Below, one piece after another: positions 33,417 through 43,495 of a stretch of 64,000 bases of DNA. Every line of letters starts with the position of its first letter. The first letter of the stretch is position 1. Below the pieces are notes generated by a model. It was not told the origin of the DNA. It saw only the letters and a program-made list of their open reading frames with translations, and did no database searches. A program made the translations under genes and the position numbers. Source of the stretch: Caminicella sporogenes DSM 14501 (GTDB taxonomy: Bacteria > Bacillota > Clostridia > Peptostreptococcales > Caminicellaceae); contig NZ_FRAJ01000005.1 in assembly GCF_900142285.1 (NCBI RefSeq), positions 108,714 to 172,713 of the forward strand. Direction: 5' to 3'.

Positions 33417-34626
33417 CTAATGGTACTCTTATTTCACCTGACATAAGTTTTGGGAGTAAGGTATCACGAATTGAAGATAATTTGGCTGACTCTTCTTCAT
33501 TATTAATTACTGTCTCCCTTAATTTTCTAACAATACTATTGAATCTTTCAAGTATTTCAAAATCATTTGGAATACAGATTTTGATACTGTATACATATTC
33601 TTTATCCGTATGTGGTATCGCTGAACCTGTAGTATTCGCTTTAATATCATCTTCAAAATATTTTAGAACATAATAGATAAAATCTTTACCTAAAGTTTTA
33701 TCTTGTATATCAACTCTTGCAAGAGTTGAAGCTACAATTCCATTTTGACCATAATAGACCGTTCCTGAACTTGCTCCATCCATTACCATTAAAGTATCAA
33801 ATTCATCAGCTATTATCATCTTTTCACTATTTGCATACAATGTTGAATTTCTATTTAATACATCAATAGTTAAATATTTTTTATAATTTTGAAAAAATGT
33901 TTCTTTGATTTCTTTAGGCTTCTTTCCCTTTTTGAATTTGATTATCTTTCCTAAATCAATAACCTCCCACCCCTTAGGAATCATTCCAAGTTCACTTTCA
34001 ACCATTTCTCCACCGCTAGATTTATAGGGTTCTCCATTTTCATTTGGAAATTCAAAATCTATAAACCAGTGTTTAAAGATAGCCTGAGCCATTTTTTCAA
34101 TGGTTTTATTGATTTTGTTATTGACTTCTATTTTTTCATCTAAAGTTGAAAGAATATGAACAATAGCTTTTTGTTCTTCGAGTGGTGGTAAATCAATCTC
34201 TAGTTCTCCTATAACACTTGGCTTTATTGAAGGGTAAGCAGATGTACTTGTTTCTGCTACTGCCTGAAGATAATTAGTAATACCATCTTGTGTTAAAAAT
34301 CTATATAAGTATTCTGGAGTTACTATTTCTGAATTGGGAGTTAATACTGCAAATCCAGTTGAAACAATCATGTTGTTAACTGTTTTTTTTAATATTCCAT
34401 AATGTTTTTGATTTGGTCTAACAGTCGATATTAAAATATCGTTTTCTTTTACTTTACGTTTTGCCCTACTAGGTACTTTATCTTTACCTACTACTAAATA
34501 GTGTATTTCATTAATAATTCCCTTATTAAGATTTGACGTATCTAAATAATTAATATATTCCCATCTGTCATTTTTACTTAAATTTTCTCTATTTATTTCA
34601 CAAATATCACAAATCTTATATTTCAA
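33409..34626 (-). CDS. hsdS: Type I restriction specificity subunit HsdS
   Basis: 405 aa with two target-recognition domains. The first TRD runs to about residue 150 and ends in [34 protein letters not shown], the conserved spacer helix; the second begins [21 protein letters not shown] and ends near [29 protein letters not shown]. The start is most likely TTG at 34626, seven bases after GGGGGG; another TTG at 34632 is too close to the site. It overlaps the end of hsdM by 11 bases. It sets the bipartite DNA target for both methylation and cutting. Confidence 0.93.
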   Translation of the reverse strand: MKYKICDICEINRENLSKNDRWEYINYLDTSNLNKGIINEIHYLVVGKDKVPSRAKRKVKENDILISTVRPNQKHYGILKKTVNNMIVSTGFAVLTPNSEIVTPEYLYRFLTQDGITNYLQAVAETSTSAYPSIKPSVIGELEIDLPPLEEQKAIVHILSTLDEKIEVNNKINKTIEKMAQAIFKHWFIDFEFPNENGEPYKSSGGEMVESELGMIPKGWEVIDLGKIIKFKKGKKPKEIKETFFQNYKKYLTIDVLNRNSTLYANSEKMIIADEFDTLMVMDGASSGTVYYGQNGIVASTLARVDIQDKTLGKDFIYYVLKYFEDDIKANTTGSAIPHTDKEYVYSIKICIPNDFEILERFNSIVRKLRETVINNEEESAKLSSIRDTLLPKLMSGEIRVPLDN

Positions 34627-36133
34627 ACCCAATCCCCCCTAAGTTCTTTCTTATCTCATCCTCTAGCCTTCTTGACTTTGCAAATAACTCACTTAATTCA
34701 CTTGTTAAATTCTCCATCTTTTCTTCAAAGGGGATGCCATCGTCTTCTGTTTCTTCTATGCCTACATATCTACCAGGGGTTAATACATACTCATGTTCCC
34801 TTACTTCTTCAATAGTGGCTGATTTGCAGAATCCTTTAATATCCTCATATTTACCATCAATGTTTCTCCAATTATGATAAGTATCGGCAATTTTTTTGAT
34901 GTCTTCATCCTTTAATTCTCTATGTCTTCTATCTATCATTTCACCAAGATGTCTTGCATCTATAAACAATATTTCATGTTCTCTACTTCTATATTTAGGA
35001 TTATTCTTCTTGTTTCGATTAAGAATCCATAGTGAAACAGGAATACTTGTTGAATAAAATAGCTTATCAGATAGTGCAACGATAGCATCTACTAAATCTG
35101 CTTCTATTAAATTTTTTCTTATATTGCCTTCATTTGATGTATTTGAACTTAAAGAACCATTAGCTAGTACAACTCCTGCTACTCCATTTGGAGCGAGATG
35201 ATATATTATGTGCTGAAGCCATGCATAATTGGCGTTACTTGCTGGTGGTATTCCATATTTCCATCTCACGTCATCAGTTAATTTGTCTCCACCCCAATCA
35301 CTAACATTAAAAGGTGGATTTGCAAGAATATAGTCAGCCTTAAGTGTCTTATGTAGGTCATTATGGAATGTATCTGCATGATGGGGACCTATATTTCCGT
35401 CTAATCCTCTAATAGCTAAATTCATTTTACATAGTTTCCAAGTTGTTGCATTTAGTTCTTGACCATAGATAGAAAGATTATCTATCCTGCCTTGATGCTC
35501 TTCAACGAACTTTTCACTTTGAATAAACATGCCACCACTACCACAGCAAGGGTCGTATATTCTTCCTTTGTAAGGCTCTATCATTTCAACTAATGTCTTT
35601 ACTACACAAGTTGGAGTATAGAATTCTCCACCACCTTTACCTTCTGCACTAGCAAATTTGCCTAGGAAATATTCATATACTCTACCAAGCAAATCTTTTT
35701 CTCCATCTTTATGTAGCTTTATTGTCGAAATTAAATCTATAAGCTCTCCTAGTCTTCTTTTATCTAGTTCAGGTCTTGCATATCTTTTATCAAGTACACC
35801 CTTTAAGCTTGGATTTTCTTTTTCTATTAATATCATTGCATCATCAATAATCTGGCCGATTTTTGGATCTTTTGCATTATTCTTTATATGTTCCCACCTT
35901 GCTTCCTTTGGAACCCAGAAAATATTCTCTGCTTCGTATTCATCCCTATCTTCTTCAAATCCTTCTCCTTCTTCCACAAGTTCATTGTATTTCATTTCAA
36001 ATTTATCGGATATGTATTTTAAAAATAAAAGTCCTAAGACAACGTGTTTATACTCACTGGCATCCATACTTCCCCTTAACTTATCTGCTGCTTTCCATAG
36101 GGTTTCTTCAAATCCTATTTTTGCTGTTGACAT
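34616..36133 (-). CDS. hsdM: Type I N6-adenine DNA methyltransferase HsdM
   Basis: 505 aa. N-terminal helical HsdM_N domain ([35 protein letters not shown]), then the methylase domain with the SAM motif [10 protein letters not shown] near residue 197 and catalytic motif IV NPPFN near residue 275. ATG at 36133 follows AGGAGG. It forms M2S with HsdS to methylate the host sites. First enzyme gene of the operon, 27 bases after the regulator gene. Confidence 0.96.
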   Translation of the reverse strand: MSTAKIGFEETLWKAADKLRGSMDASEYKHVVLGLLFLKYISDKFEMKYNELVEEGEGFEEDRDEYEAENIFWVPKEARWEHIKNNAKDPKIGQIIDDAMILIEKENPSLKGVLDKRYARPELDKRRLGELIDLISTIKLHKDGEKDLLGRVYEYFLGKFASAEGKGGGEFYTPTCVVKTLVEMIEPYKGRIYDPCCGSGGMFIQSEKFVEEHQGRIDNLSIYGQELNATTWKLCKMNLAIRGLDGNIGPHHADTFHNDLHKTLKADYILANPPFNVSDWGGDKLTDDVRWKYGIPPASNANYAWLQHIIYHLAPNGVAGVVLANGSLSSNTSNEGNIRKNLIEADLVDAIVALSDKLFYSTSIPVSLWILNRNKKNNPKYRSREHEILFIDARHLGEMIDRRHRELKDEDIKKIADTYHNWRNIDGKYEDIKGFCKSATIEEVREHEYVLTPGRYVGIEETEDDGIPFEEKMENLTSELSELFAKSRRLEDEIRKNLGGIGFEI

Positions 36134-36159
36134 AACGAATTCCTCCTCTTTTATTGTGA

Positions 36160-36753
36160 TTAATAGTTATAATCATCAAAAACTTCAAATATTTCACTTT
36201 CAAATTCATCCTGCTCCGGTCCTGAGGATACCCAGTCAGGTAATACTTCTAAATAATGAGCAAGGGCTTCTATAGTTTTATGTAATATAATCTCATGCTG
36301 AGCTTTTTCTACAAGTTCAACAATAAGTTTAAATGTATCCATATATGGATTTTTATCTACAATATCCAATGCCTTTTTAAATCTCTTTAAAAGTTTAGCT
36401 TTTTCTATATTTCTTTCAATAGAATTTATTTCTTCTTTGTCATATATAGGAACTTCTACAATATCATTTACTTCACCTATCATAAACTGTTGTTCATACT
36501 TTTTTATAACAGGTTTTAAATCCCTTTTTAATTTTTCTTTTTGAATCTCCAGTTTATCTATTTCATCTATTTCTTTATTAAAGTACTCTTTTTTTATGCC
36601 AAAGGTTTCTTCTAAAATTGGGAGATATTTTTTAGGTATATTTTGCTTTTTCTTAATCCATAGGTTTATATTTTGCTTCTTTATTCCCAGCTTCTTTGCA
36701 AGTTCTACATGCTGCATATTGTATAAGCTAAGTATATATTCTAGACCTATCAA
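36160..36753 (-). CDS. XRE-type regulator of the type I R-M operon
   Basis: 197 aa. N-terminal helix-turn-helix ([41 protein letters not shown], residues about 14-55), then a long charged helical region, likely a coiled coil for dimerisation, and an acidic C-terminus ([20 protein letters not shown]). The start is TTG at 36753, five bases after GGGAGGTG; the longer TTG frame from 36768 overlaps that site. It precedes hsdM and follows a promoter with a 7-1-7 palindrome over the start site, so auto-repression or timing control of R-M expression is likely, like C proteins of other systems. Confidence 0.82.
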   Translation of the reverse strand: MIGLEYILSLYNMQHVELAKKLGIKKQNINLWIKKKQNIPKKYLPILEETFGIKKEYFNKEIDEIDKLEIQKEKLKRDLKPVIKKYEQQFMIGEVNDIVEVPIYDKEEINSIERNIEKAKLLKRFKKALDIVDKNPYMDTFKLIVELVEKAQHEIILHKTIEALAHYLEVLPDWVSSGPEQDEFESEIFEVFDDYNY

Positions 36754-36777
36754 TAATTCACCTCCCAATTTTTTATT

Positions 36778-36829
36778 ATTGTCTTAGTCAATATATTTTT
36801 ATTATATCTTTTCTTTAATAAATATTCAA
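36778..36829 (-). promoter_or_regulatory. R-M operon promoter with palindromic operator
   Basis: Minus strand TTGAAT (36824-36829), 17-base spacer, TATAAT (36801-36806). Over the predicted start site lies ATTGTCT-T-AGTCAAT (36778-36792), a 7-1-7 palindrome with one mismatch, the likely binding site for the regulator encoded next. Confidence 0.7.
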
Positions 36830-36875
36830 TCTGTATTTTCATAATTTGGGATTTTTATGTGAATTTTACAAAATA

Positions 36876-36902
36876 AAAAACCCACATTTTTATTGTGGGC
36901 TT
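36876..36902 (-). terminator. Terminator after rlmD
   Basis: Minus strand CCCACA-ATAAAAA-TGTGGG followed by TTTTTTATTTTG. Confidence 0.8.
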
Positions 36903-36979
36903 ACTGTTTTCTATCCTCGTTCAAGGGAATATATACATTTTTTGTAAAACCTCTGTTATCATTGAAATTTCAACATCTC

Positions 36980-38341
36980 CTAGCTGTGTTTTCTTTTAAT
37001 CAATACTACCGACTCCACATGAGCCGTATGCGGAAACATGTCTACACATACTACTTTTTCTACTTTATATCCTGCTTTTTTTACTTGTTTTAAATTTTCT
37101 GCTAAAGTTTTAGGATTACATGATATGTATATTATTTCTTTTGCTTTATATTTTAATATTTTTTCTAATGCCTTTGGATTTACTCCAGCTCTTGGCGGGT
37201 CAAGTATTATTATATCTGGTCTATCTTTTAACTCATTTATTTTTTCCAAAACGTCACCTGCAATAAATTCACAGTTATTAAGCCCATTCATTTTTGCATT
37301 TTCATTGGCAGCATCAACTGCTTCTTTTACTATTTCTATGCCTATTACTTTTTTAGCCTTTTTAGCTGCTATCTGTCCTATTGTTCCCGTTCCACAATAA
37401 AGGTCAAATATAGTCTTATCATCTGCACTTTCAATAAATTCAAGAGCCGTATTGTATAATACTTCTGCTCCTAATGAATTTGTTTGAAAAAATGAAAAAG
37501 GCGATATTTTGAATTTCAATCCCAATATTTCTTCATAAAAATAATCCTGTCCCCAAAGAATTTCTATTTTATCAGCTTGGACTGCATCAGCTAACTTATC
37601 ATTAAATATGTGCAATATTCCCTTTATTTCCCCGTCTAAATCTAAAGTTTTTAATTTAGCAACAAATTCAGATAAATCCAAACTCAGCTGTGTTGAAGTA
37701 ACTAAACTAATAAGTATTTCTCCTGTTTTTATGCCTTTTCTAACTACTAAATGTCTTAAATATCCTTCATGGGTTTTATTATTATATGCCGGTATATTTT
37801 TATCCTTAAAATAATTTAATGTAGCATCTAAAATGACATTAAAATCATCTTCTACAAGTTTACATTGATTGACTGTTATTATGGAATAAAATTTTCCTCT
37901 CTGATGCATACCTAATGTCATTTCTCCACCTTTAATTTCATCGCCAAAAGAATATTCCATTTTATTTCTATAGCCATACATATTTGGACTAGGCTTTATG
38001 CCTAAAAATTCATAATCCTCAATTCCTGCCTCATCCAATAGCTTTTTTACAAGTTCAGACTTAATTTGCAATTGAATTTCATATGGTACATTTTGACGTA
38101 AACATCCTCCACATTTTTCAAAATGCGGACAGACAAATTCAGCCTCTAATGGCGACCTTTCAATAATGTCAATAAGTTTTCCTTCAGCATATTCTCTTTT
38201 GTTTTTTATTATTTTTACCTTTACTTTCTGTCCTTTCAGCGTATTTTTTACATATACTTTTTTATCATCTACATATGAAATACCCTTTGAAGGGAACTCC
38301 ATATCTTGTATCTGAAGTTCTATTATTTGACCTCTTTTCAT
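36980..38341 (-). CDS. rlmD: 23S rRNA (uracil-C5)-methyltransferase, RlmD/RumA type
   Basis: 453 aa. N-terminal TRAM RNA-binding domain (residues 1-60), iron-sulfur cluster cysteines in FVCPHFEKCGGCLRQ with a fourth in VNQCKL, SAM-binding motif DLYCGTGTIGQ, and the catalytic nucleophile in YISCNPKTLAENL. It methylates a uridine of 23S rRNA (U1939 in E. coli numbering; Firmicute homologues may also do U747). ATG at 38341 follows AAAGGGAGTGTAG-type sequence. Single-gene unit. Confidence 0.92.
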   Translation of the reverse strand: MKRGQIIELQIQDMEFPSKGISYVDDKKVYVKNTLKGQKVKVKIIKNKREYAEGKLIDIIERSPLEAEFVCPHFEKCGGCLRQNVPYEIQLQIKSELVKKLLDEAGIEDYEFLGIKPSPNMYGYRNKMEYSFGDEIKGGEMTLGMHQRGKFYSIITVNQCKLVEDDFNVILDATLNYFKDKNIPAYNNKTHEGYLRHLVVRKGIKTGEILISLVTSTQLSLDLSEFVAKLKTLDLDGEIKGILHIFNDKLADAVQADKIEILWGQDYFYEEILGLKFKISPFSFFQTNSLGAEVLYNTALEFIESADDKTIFDLYCGTGTIGQIAAKKAKKVIGIEIVKEAVDAANENAKMNGLNNCEFIAGDVLEKINELKDRPDIIILDPPRAGVNPKALEKILKYKAKEIIYISCNPKTLAENLKQVKKAGYKVEKVVCVDMFPHTAHVESVVLIKRKHS

Positions 38342-38445
38342 ATACTACACTCCCTAAATATTTCTTTCATATTTATAATTTTTCTTTATTAAAGACATAA
38401 TATACGACTATAATCTCTCCAAAAAACATTTAAATTTATTAGCAA

Positions 38446-38474
38446 AAATAAAATCGGAAATAATTCCGACTTTA
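38446..38474 (-). terminator. Terminator overlapping the HAD gene stop
   Basis: Minus strand TCGGAA-TTAT-TTCCGA then TTTTATTTTTG, beginning at the TAA stop. Confidence 0.8.
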
Positions 38475-39116
38475 TGCTATATCTAAATAATTTTCAACAT
38501 ATTTATCTGCAATTTGACAAATTTCTTCTTTATTTGGAAGTGACAGTTCATCAGAAACTGCAATCACTTTCATTCCAGCTCTTTTAGCAGCTAAAACTCC
38601 AGCATAAGTATCTTCAAATACCAAACAATCTTTTGGCTCAACTTTTAAATCTTGTGCTACTTTTAAAAATATATCTGGAAATGGTTTACCTCTCTTAACT
38701 TCGCATGATGTTCTTATCGTATCAAAATAATCAATAATATCATGTCGCTTTAATACTTCTACTACTAATTCTTTTAAATTACTAGTTCCTATACCAAGCT
38801 TAATATTTTTTGACTTTAAAAATTCAATAAACTCTCGTACGCCTTCCTTCAGTTCTATTTTATTCTTATAATAATCATAAGCCATTTTTATAAACTCTGA
38901 TTTAATATCTTCAACATCTTCATTTAATTTGAACCTATTTTTAAAATATACTACTGTTTCAGTAAAACTCATTCCTTCTATATCTTTATTTAAGTCATTT
39001 GGAACATCTATACCTCTTTTTTGTAAAAATTCCCTATCCAGCTTTTCCCATATCCACATCGAATCTATTATGGTACCATCTAAATCAAAAATAACTGCTT
39101 TTATTGAATCTAACAT
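38472..39116 (-). CDS. HAD-superfamily phosphatase, beta-phosphoglucomutase-like
   Basis: 214 aa. HAD motif I IFDLDGTIIDS (nucleophile D plus general acid D), motif II GTSN, motif III K in VKRGKPFPDIF, motif IV VFEDTYAGVLAAKRAGM. The C1-type helical cap (residues 20-85) fits the phosphoglycolate/beta-PGM phosphatase group. ATG at 39116 follows GGAGG by five bases. It has its own promoter and terminator. Substrate is not predictable. Confidence 0.88.
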   Translation of the reverse strand: MLDSIKAVIFDLDGTIIDSMWIWEKLDREFLQKRGIDVPNDLNKDIEGMSFTETVVYFKNRFKLNEDVEDIKSEFIKMAYDYYKNKIELKEGVREFIEFLKSKNIKLGIGTSNLKELVVEVLKRHDIIDYFDTIRTSCEVKRGKPFPDIFLKVAQDLKVEPKDCLVFEDTYAGVLAAKRAGMKVIAVSDELSLPNKEEICQIADKYVENYLDIA

Positions 39117-39150
39117 AACACCCTCCAAATAAATTAAAAGTTATAGATAT

Positions 39151-39179
39151 ATTCTAATATTTATTTTTTATATAGTCAA
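39151..39179 (-). promoter_or_regulatory. Promoter of the HAD gene
   Basis: Minus strand TTGACT (39174-39179), 17-base spacer, TAGAAT (39151-39156). Confidence 0.65.
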
Positions 39180-39345
39180 ACATAAAAACAGCTTGATTTT
39201 TATCAACTATCATATAATTTATAATTACACATTCCGAGTTACAAGCTTTAGTATCAAATCTTTAAAATCTTTAATTTTTAATCTACTTTTAAGTTACTAC
39301 ACTACCGCTTCTTATAAAAAATATTCAAACTTAAAATAAGTAAAA

Positions 39346-39371
39346 AAAACACACCTATAAAAAGGTGTCAT
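39346..39371 (-). terminator. Terminator after prsW
   Basis: Minus strand ACACCT-TTTTAT-AGGTGT followed by G and eight T. Confidence 0.8.
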
Positions 39372-39381
39372 TTAAAACAAT

Positions 39382-40086
39382 CTATTTCATATCAATTTGT
39401 CTTTTAAATAAAATCTTAGATTCTGTATAATACTCATTAAGTTTTCTCAAATTAACAATCCATAAATATATAACATATGGAATAAAAATGACAAATACAA
39501 AAGAAATATTAACCATTAAAATAAAATTAAATATTCCATGTAAAACCATTGGAATAAATAGAGATTTTTTTAAATACTTTTTTCTCATTTTACTTTCTGT
39601 AGCAAATTTTGCTAAAGATAGATAGTATCCCATAGTAACTGCAAAGAGCATATGAGCTGGTACTGAAAAAACTCCTCTATATAATCCTATATGAGGATTA
39701 GTTGTAAATCTAAATACTACATACATTATATTTTCAACTGTTGCAAATCCTAATGCTGAAAATATAGCATAAACTATACCGTCTAATTTTTCATCAAATG
39801 CCTCATGTTTAAAAGCTGTTCGCAATACTACTCCTCTTTTAAAAAATTCTTCAGTCAATCCTGCAACAACAAAAGCTGTATAAGCAGCTCCTATATACCC
39901 CGTAAAAATATTTAATGACACTAAAAAATTTTCAACAATAGCTACTGGTATTACTGAAAGTGCTCCTAAAATAAATACTTTAAGCAAAAGTGATAAAGGC
40001 TCTTTATCATATCTATCAGTAAAATATACAGAAAGAGCTAAAGCAATACCTGGTGTGACTGCTATGATAAATAATCTCGTATTCAT
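39382..40086 (-). CDS. prsW: PrsW-family intramembrane metalloprotease
   Basis: 234 aa with seven to eight membrane segments. The family signature VAGLTEEFFKRGVVLRTAF (EE motif) lies near residue 80; further conserved histidines appear in SVPAHMLFAVTMGYY and MVLHGIFNF. PrsW of Bacillus cleaves the anti-sigma factor RsiW in the membrane. ATG at 40086 follows AAAGGAG by eight bases; an in-frame GTG three codons earlier overlaps the site. No sigma or anti-sigma gene is adjacent, so the substrate is open. Confidence 0.88.
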   Translation of the reverse strand: MNTRLFIIAVTPGIALALSVYFTDRYDKEPLSLLLKVFILGALSVIPVAIVENFLVSLNIFTGYIGAAYTAFVVAGLTEEFFKRGVVLRTAFKHEAFDEKLDGIVYAIFSALGFATVENIMYVVFRFTTNPHIGLYRGVFSVPAHMLFAVTMGYYLSLAKFATESKMRKKYLKKSLFIPMVLHGIFNFILMVNISFVFVIFIPYVIYLWIVNLRKLNEYYTESKILFKRQIDMK

Positions 40087-40134
40087 TATAAGCACTCCTT
40101 TAAAAGTTGCTTATAAGAATATTATCTGTAATTT

Positions 40135-40695
40135 TTATCTTTTTATTTTATTTAATTCTTCCCATTCTTTTCTTAAAATTGCCATTCTGTATGTATCTGT
40201 AAATCTTCCATATATATACCTGTCTTCTTTGAAAATTCCTTCTACTTTAAAACCGCATTTTTCATAACATCTTATTGCTTTTTTATTATACTCTCTCACT
40301 TCAAGCTCAAGCTTATTTAATCCAAGTCTTTGAAAACAAAATTCTAGCAAAAGATTTATAGCTTCTGTTCCATATCCTTTTGAATGATTTTCTTCTCTGC
40401 CTATAATAATACCCATTATAGCTTTTCTATTTTTCCAATCTATCTTTATCAAATCGATTTGACCAATATATTCTTCAGTTCTTTTATCAGCTATAACAAA
40501 GCCACACATGTCTTTTCTTTCTGATTCTATCATCATATCTAAAAATTTTTCAGTTGTTCTTAAAGAATGAGGAAACAAAAAAATATCTGAAAGCATATCC
40601 GTTATTTTTGAATTATTTACCCATTCTCTAATATATGACAAATCTTCTTTTTTATATTCTCTAAGCATTATTCTATTTCCATATAATCTTGGCAT
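40135..40695 (-). CDS. GNAT-family N-acetyltransferase, RimJ/RimL type
   Basis: 186 aa. RIMLREYKKEDLSYIREWVNN at the start and the acetyl-CoA pyrophosphate loop region IIIGREENHSKGYGTEAINLLL, with LNKLELEVREYNKKAIRCYEKCGFKVEGIFKE at the end, match RimL/SpeG-like acetyltransferases. ATG at 40695 follows GAGGGGGA. It lies 48 bases before prsW. The substrate (ribosomal protein, polyamine or small molecule) is unknown. Confidence 0.87.
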   Translation of the reverse strand: MPRLYGNRIMLREYKKEDLSYIREWVNNSKITDMLSDIFLFPHSLRTTEKFLDMMIESERKDMCGFVIADKRTEEYIGQIDLIKIDWKNRKAIMGIIIGREENHSKGYGTEAINLLLEFCFQRLGLNKLELEVREYNKKAIRCYEKCGFKVEGIFKEDRYIYGRFTDTYRMAILRKEWEELNKIKR

Positions 40696-40876
40696 ATTCT
40701 CCCCCTCATTTTCTTCTAAAAATGACATATTTCCTGGGCAATAGATTTTATTTTATAGTCTTACAAAATTCAAATACCCTATTATTTTTTAAAAAAGACA
40801 AATTTATACAAAAATAATATGAACTGATTAAAGAATTAGCAATAACAAAATTTACTTTTTGTTATTGCTATCTATA

Positions 40877-41434
40877 TTAGTACTTAGTATTTATATAACT
40901 ATCTATTAGAGATTTTCTTACTTCATTTTTAAAGACGCCTTCTTCTTTTAATCTTTTAAGCATATATTCACTTTTTGAATGTAATATTATATTATCGTAA
41001 TCTTTTAAAACAATTTCATAAAGTTTATTTCTTAATACTTTAGACTTAACTTTTATATAATAAGCTTCTACATTCTTAAAATCAATATATTCAAGAAGTT
41101 TCAAAGTTGATTTATCTTTTTGATGATAGTAGTAACCTGCTTTCCTTCCATATTCCCTTGCTACTTTAGGATGCTTTTCTATTAACTTTCTATCTTTAGA
41201 TTTCATATAGCAGTATTTTGCATACATATTGTAATATTGATAGTTATAAATTCCCTTTTCAAATGAATCTATACCATTTTTAAACGGTTTTAAATTTAAT
41301 CTCTGCATAAAATGATAATGTTCTTCTATAAATTCTCTCTTTGAAATATCTCCATTATGAAACTGAATTATAAGTGAATTTCTATTTGCAAAAAACTTAT
41401 CAAAAACGTTGTCATCAACTCTAAAATTAAACAT
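40877..41434 (-). CDS. Uncharacterised clostridial protein (185 aa)
   Basis: Not recognised as a named domain. Soluble, basic and tyrosine-rich (YNYQYYNMYAKYCYMKSKDRKL), mostly helical, opening MFNFRVDDNVFDKFFANRNSLIIQFHNGD. ATG at 41434 has a weak ribosome site (GGGTG). It lies 26 bases after the DUF1904 gene and is probably co-transcribed with it. Genes of this look are found as conserved hypotheticals in anaerobic Firmicutes (recollection only). Confidence 0.72.
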   Translation of the reverse strand: MFNFRVDDNVFDKFFANRNSLIIQFHNGDISKREFIEEHYHFMQRLNLKPFKNGIDSFEKGIYNYQYYNMYAKYCYMKSKDRKLIEKHPKVAREYGRKAGYYYHQKDKSTLKLLEYIDFKNVEAYYIKVKSKVLRNKLYEIVLKDYDNIILHSKSEYMLKRLKEEGVFKNEVRKSLIDSYINTKY

Positions 41435-41460
41435 TTTTACACCCAATCTAAACTTAAATT

Positions 41461-41787
41461 TTAAAAATGTTCTCCATTTTCATAGTAACTGTTTTTGTTA
41501 AATACAGTAAATGCTATATCTAAACTTTCGATATTTAATGAATGAATGTATTTTGTTATTATTTTTGCAACTTTATCTTGAACTTCTTGCCCTCTATCAA
41601 ACCATGCTACTTCTATAAATGGATATGTCTGTACTATTTCTCCATCAAATATCGAAGTAGTATTAAAACATTCAATTGTAAAATAATCTCTCGGACAGCC
41701 TACCACCTCAGTCAATTCATCTATTAGCTCCTTACTAATTCTCTTTATTTTTTCAGCTTCTATACCCCTTATCTTTAGCTGCGGCAT
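41461..41787 (-). CDS. DUF1904-family protein
   Basis: 108 aa, of the tautomerase-like DUF1904 family. The pattern MPQLKIRGIEAEKIKRISKELIDEL, then TIECFNTTSIFDGE and PFIEVAWFDRGQEVQDKVAKII is typical. A proline follows the initiator Met, as in tautomerases, but catalytic activity is not established for this family. ATG at 41787 follows AAGGAGGAAG. Confidence 0.85.
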   Translation of the reverse strand: MPQLKIRGIEAEKIKRISKELIDELTEVVGCPRDYFTIECFNTTSIFDGEIVQTYPFIEVAWFDRGQEVQDKVAKIITKYIHSLNIESLDIAFTVFNKNSYYENGEHF

Positions 41788-41903
41788 ATTTTCTTCCTCC
41801 TTGTTAATTCATAAAATTATTATTTATCTTAAAATTTAATACTATTAACTTTTTAATTAATTTGATTATAACATTTTATTCAAATTAATACCAAAATTCA
41901 TAT

Positions 41904-42593
41904 TTATAATATTCTAATGGGATTAAAATTTAAATAATCACAAGAAGTCAAAATATACTCCACTCCATTTAATACCCCTTTAAGTCCAGCTTCAAATGAA
42001 TCCAAATCATGTAAATGCCCGTATACTACTTTCTCTACTTTATATTCTTCATATATTTCTATAAAACCAGATTTTTCAAATTTTTCATTAGTAGGTGGAT
42101 AATGCGTCATGACTATAAATTTATCATATCCATCTTTTACAGCTGCATTTAAAGACAATCTTAATCTGTGAAGTTCTCTTTCATATATCTTTTTATCATG
42201 TTCATCAAATTTATTTTCATTAGGACAAATCCATCCTCTTGTACCACAAATAGCATAATCTTCATATGTAAAATAATTATTTTGTAAAAACATCATATTT
42301 TCAAACAAACTATTCATCTTACTCAATGATGTCCACCAATAATCATGATTTCCCCTTATAAGTATTTTTTTTCCCGGAAGATTGTTAATCCAATTCAAAT
42401 CATAAATAGCTTCTTTTAACTTCATTGCCCATGATATATCACCGGGAATTAATATGGTATCTTCGCCTTTTATATTTTTAATCCAATTATTTTTAATTTT
42501 TTCAGTATGATTAATCCAATTTTCACCAAACACATCCATTGGTTTATTTGAACTAAAACTCAAATGTAAATCTCCTATAGCAAAAAGAGCCAT
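41904..42593 (-). CDS. Calcineurin-like metallophosphoesterase
   Basis: 229 aa. Metal-binding motifs in order: GDLHLS, GDISWAMKL, GNHDYWW, THYPPT and GHLH. This is the YkuE/YvnB-like cytoplasmic metallophosphoesterase group. ATG at 42593; the ribosome site is weak (GGTGATT). It follows the alarmone synthetase gene by 49 bases. The substrate is unknown. Confidence 0.87.
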   Translation of the reverse strand: MALFAIGDLHLSFSSNKPMDVFGENWINHTEKIKNNWIKNIKGEDTILIPGDISWAMKLKEAIYDLNWINNLPGKKILIRGNHDYWWTSLSKMNSLFENMMFLQNNYFTYEDYAICGTRGWICPNENKFDEHDKKIYERELHRLRLSLNAAVKDGYDKFIVMTHYPPTNEKFEKSGFIEIYEEYKVEKVVYGHLHDLDSFEAGLKGVLNGVEYILTSCDYLNFNPIRIL

Positions 42594-42642
42594 TTAATCA
42601 CCAACTATTCTTTCTCTGCTTCCATTTTATTTACTATAAAAA

Positions 42643-43452
42643 TTATAGATTATACGTCTGATACCTTCTTACTGTCCGTCTTATCGTTTCAGAAAGGTTT
42701 TCTAGTTCTGCTAAACTGCCTTTTTCCCAAATTTCATCAAATTTATCCTGAAATTCTCTTGCTTCTTTTTCATATCCTATTAAATTTAACAGTTGAATAT
42801 TATTCACTATATCTGTTACATTATTTGATTTTTCTTCAAACATCTTCTGTGCTCTAATTATTTCATCTCTTATTTCACGCATTTCTTGGTCTAACAAATA
42901 TGCTGCTTCTGCTGCCTTTCTAAGACGAACTTTAATATTTTCCGGTATATTCTTTTTATATTTATAGTTTAATGAATGTTCTATAGTTGCCCAAAAATTC
43001 ATAGCTAGAGTACGAATTTGCAATTCTGCAAATATTTCTTTTTCGCCCAATGCAGTTTGAACAGGATATTTAATTATAACATGATAGCTTCTATAACCGC
43101 TGTCCTTTTTATTTTTTATATAATCTTTTTCATATACTATCTTTAAATCTTTTCCATCTCTTTTTCTTATTAAATCAACTACTTTGTAAATATCATCTTC
43201 AAATTGACACATTATTCTAATTCCAGCTATATCTTCTATTTTTTCTTCTATTTTATCTTCTGGTATATTATATCTCTTTGCCTTCTCTAATATGCTAGAA
43301 ATCTTTTTTACTCTTCCTGTAACAAACTCTATTGGAGAATATTCGTTCATATCCCTAAGTTCATTTCTTATAGACTTAAATTTAACCTTTAATTCTTCCA
43401 CAGCTTGCTCATAGGGGATTAATATCTCTTTCCAGCGTCTTATTTTTTGCAT
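42643..43452 (-). CDS. Small alarmone synthetase, RelQ/YjbM-like GTP pyrophosphokinase
   Basis: 269 aa, consisting of a RelA/SpoT synthetase domain without hydrolase or TGS/ACT domains. Conserved pieces: VTGRVKKISSILEKAKR, IAGIRIMCQFEDDIYKVVDLI, KDSGYRSYHVIIKYP, FAELQIRTLAMNFWATIEHSLNYKY. The C-terminal helices resemble those used for tetramer formation in RelQ. It makes (p)ppGpp. ATG at 43452 follows AGGAGGGG. It lies 43 bases after a HAD gene. Longer than RelQ (about 210 aa) because of a C-terminal extension. Confidence 0.88.
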   Translation of the reverse strand: MQKIRRWKEILIPYEQAVEELKVKFKSIRNELRDMNEYSPIEFVTGRVKKISSILEKAKRYNIPEDKIEEKIEDIAGIRIMCQFEDDIYKVVDLIRKRDGKDLKIVYEKDYIKNKKDSGYRSYHVIIKYPVQTALGEKEIFAELQIRTLAMNFWATIEHSLNYKYKKNIPENIKVRLRKAAEAAYLLDQEMREIRDEIIRAQKMFEEKSNNVTDIVNNIQLLNLIGYEKEAREFQDKFDEIWEKGSLAELENLSETIRRTVRRYQTYNL

Positions 43453-43495
43453 CAACACCCCTCCTGACAGTTGAAAACAATTTTTACTAATTTTC

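Noticed and set aside
35658..36275. Plus-strand 205-codon frame
   Set aside because: Serine/leucine-rich antisense shadow of hsdM without a ribosome site.
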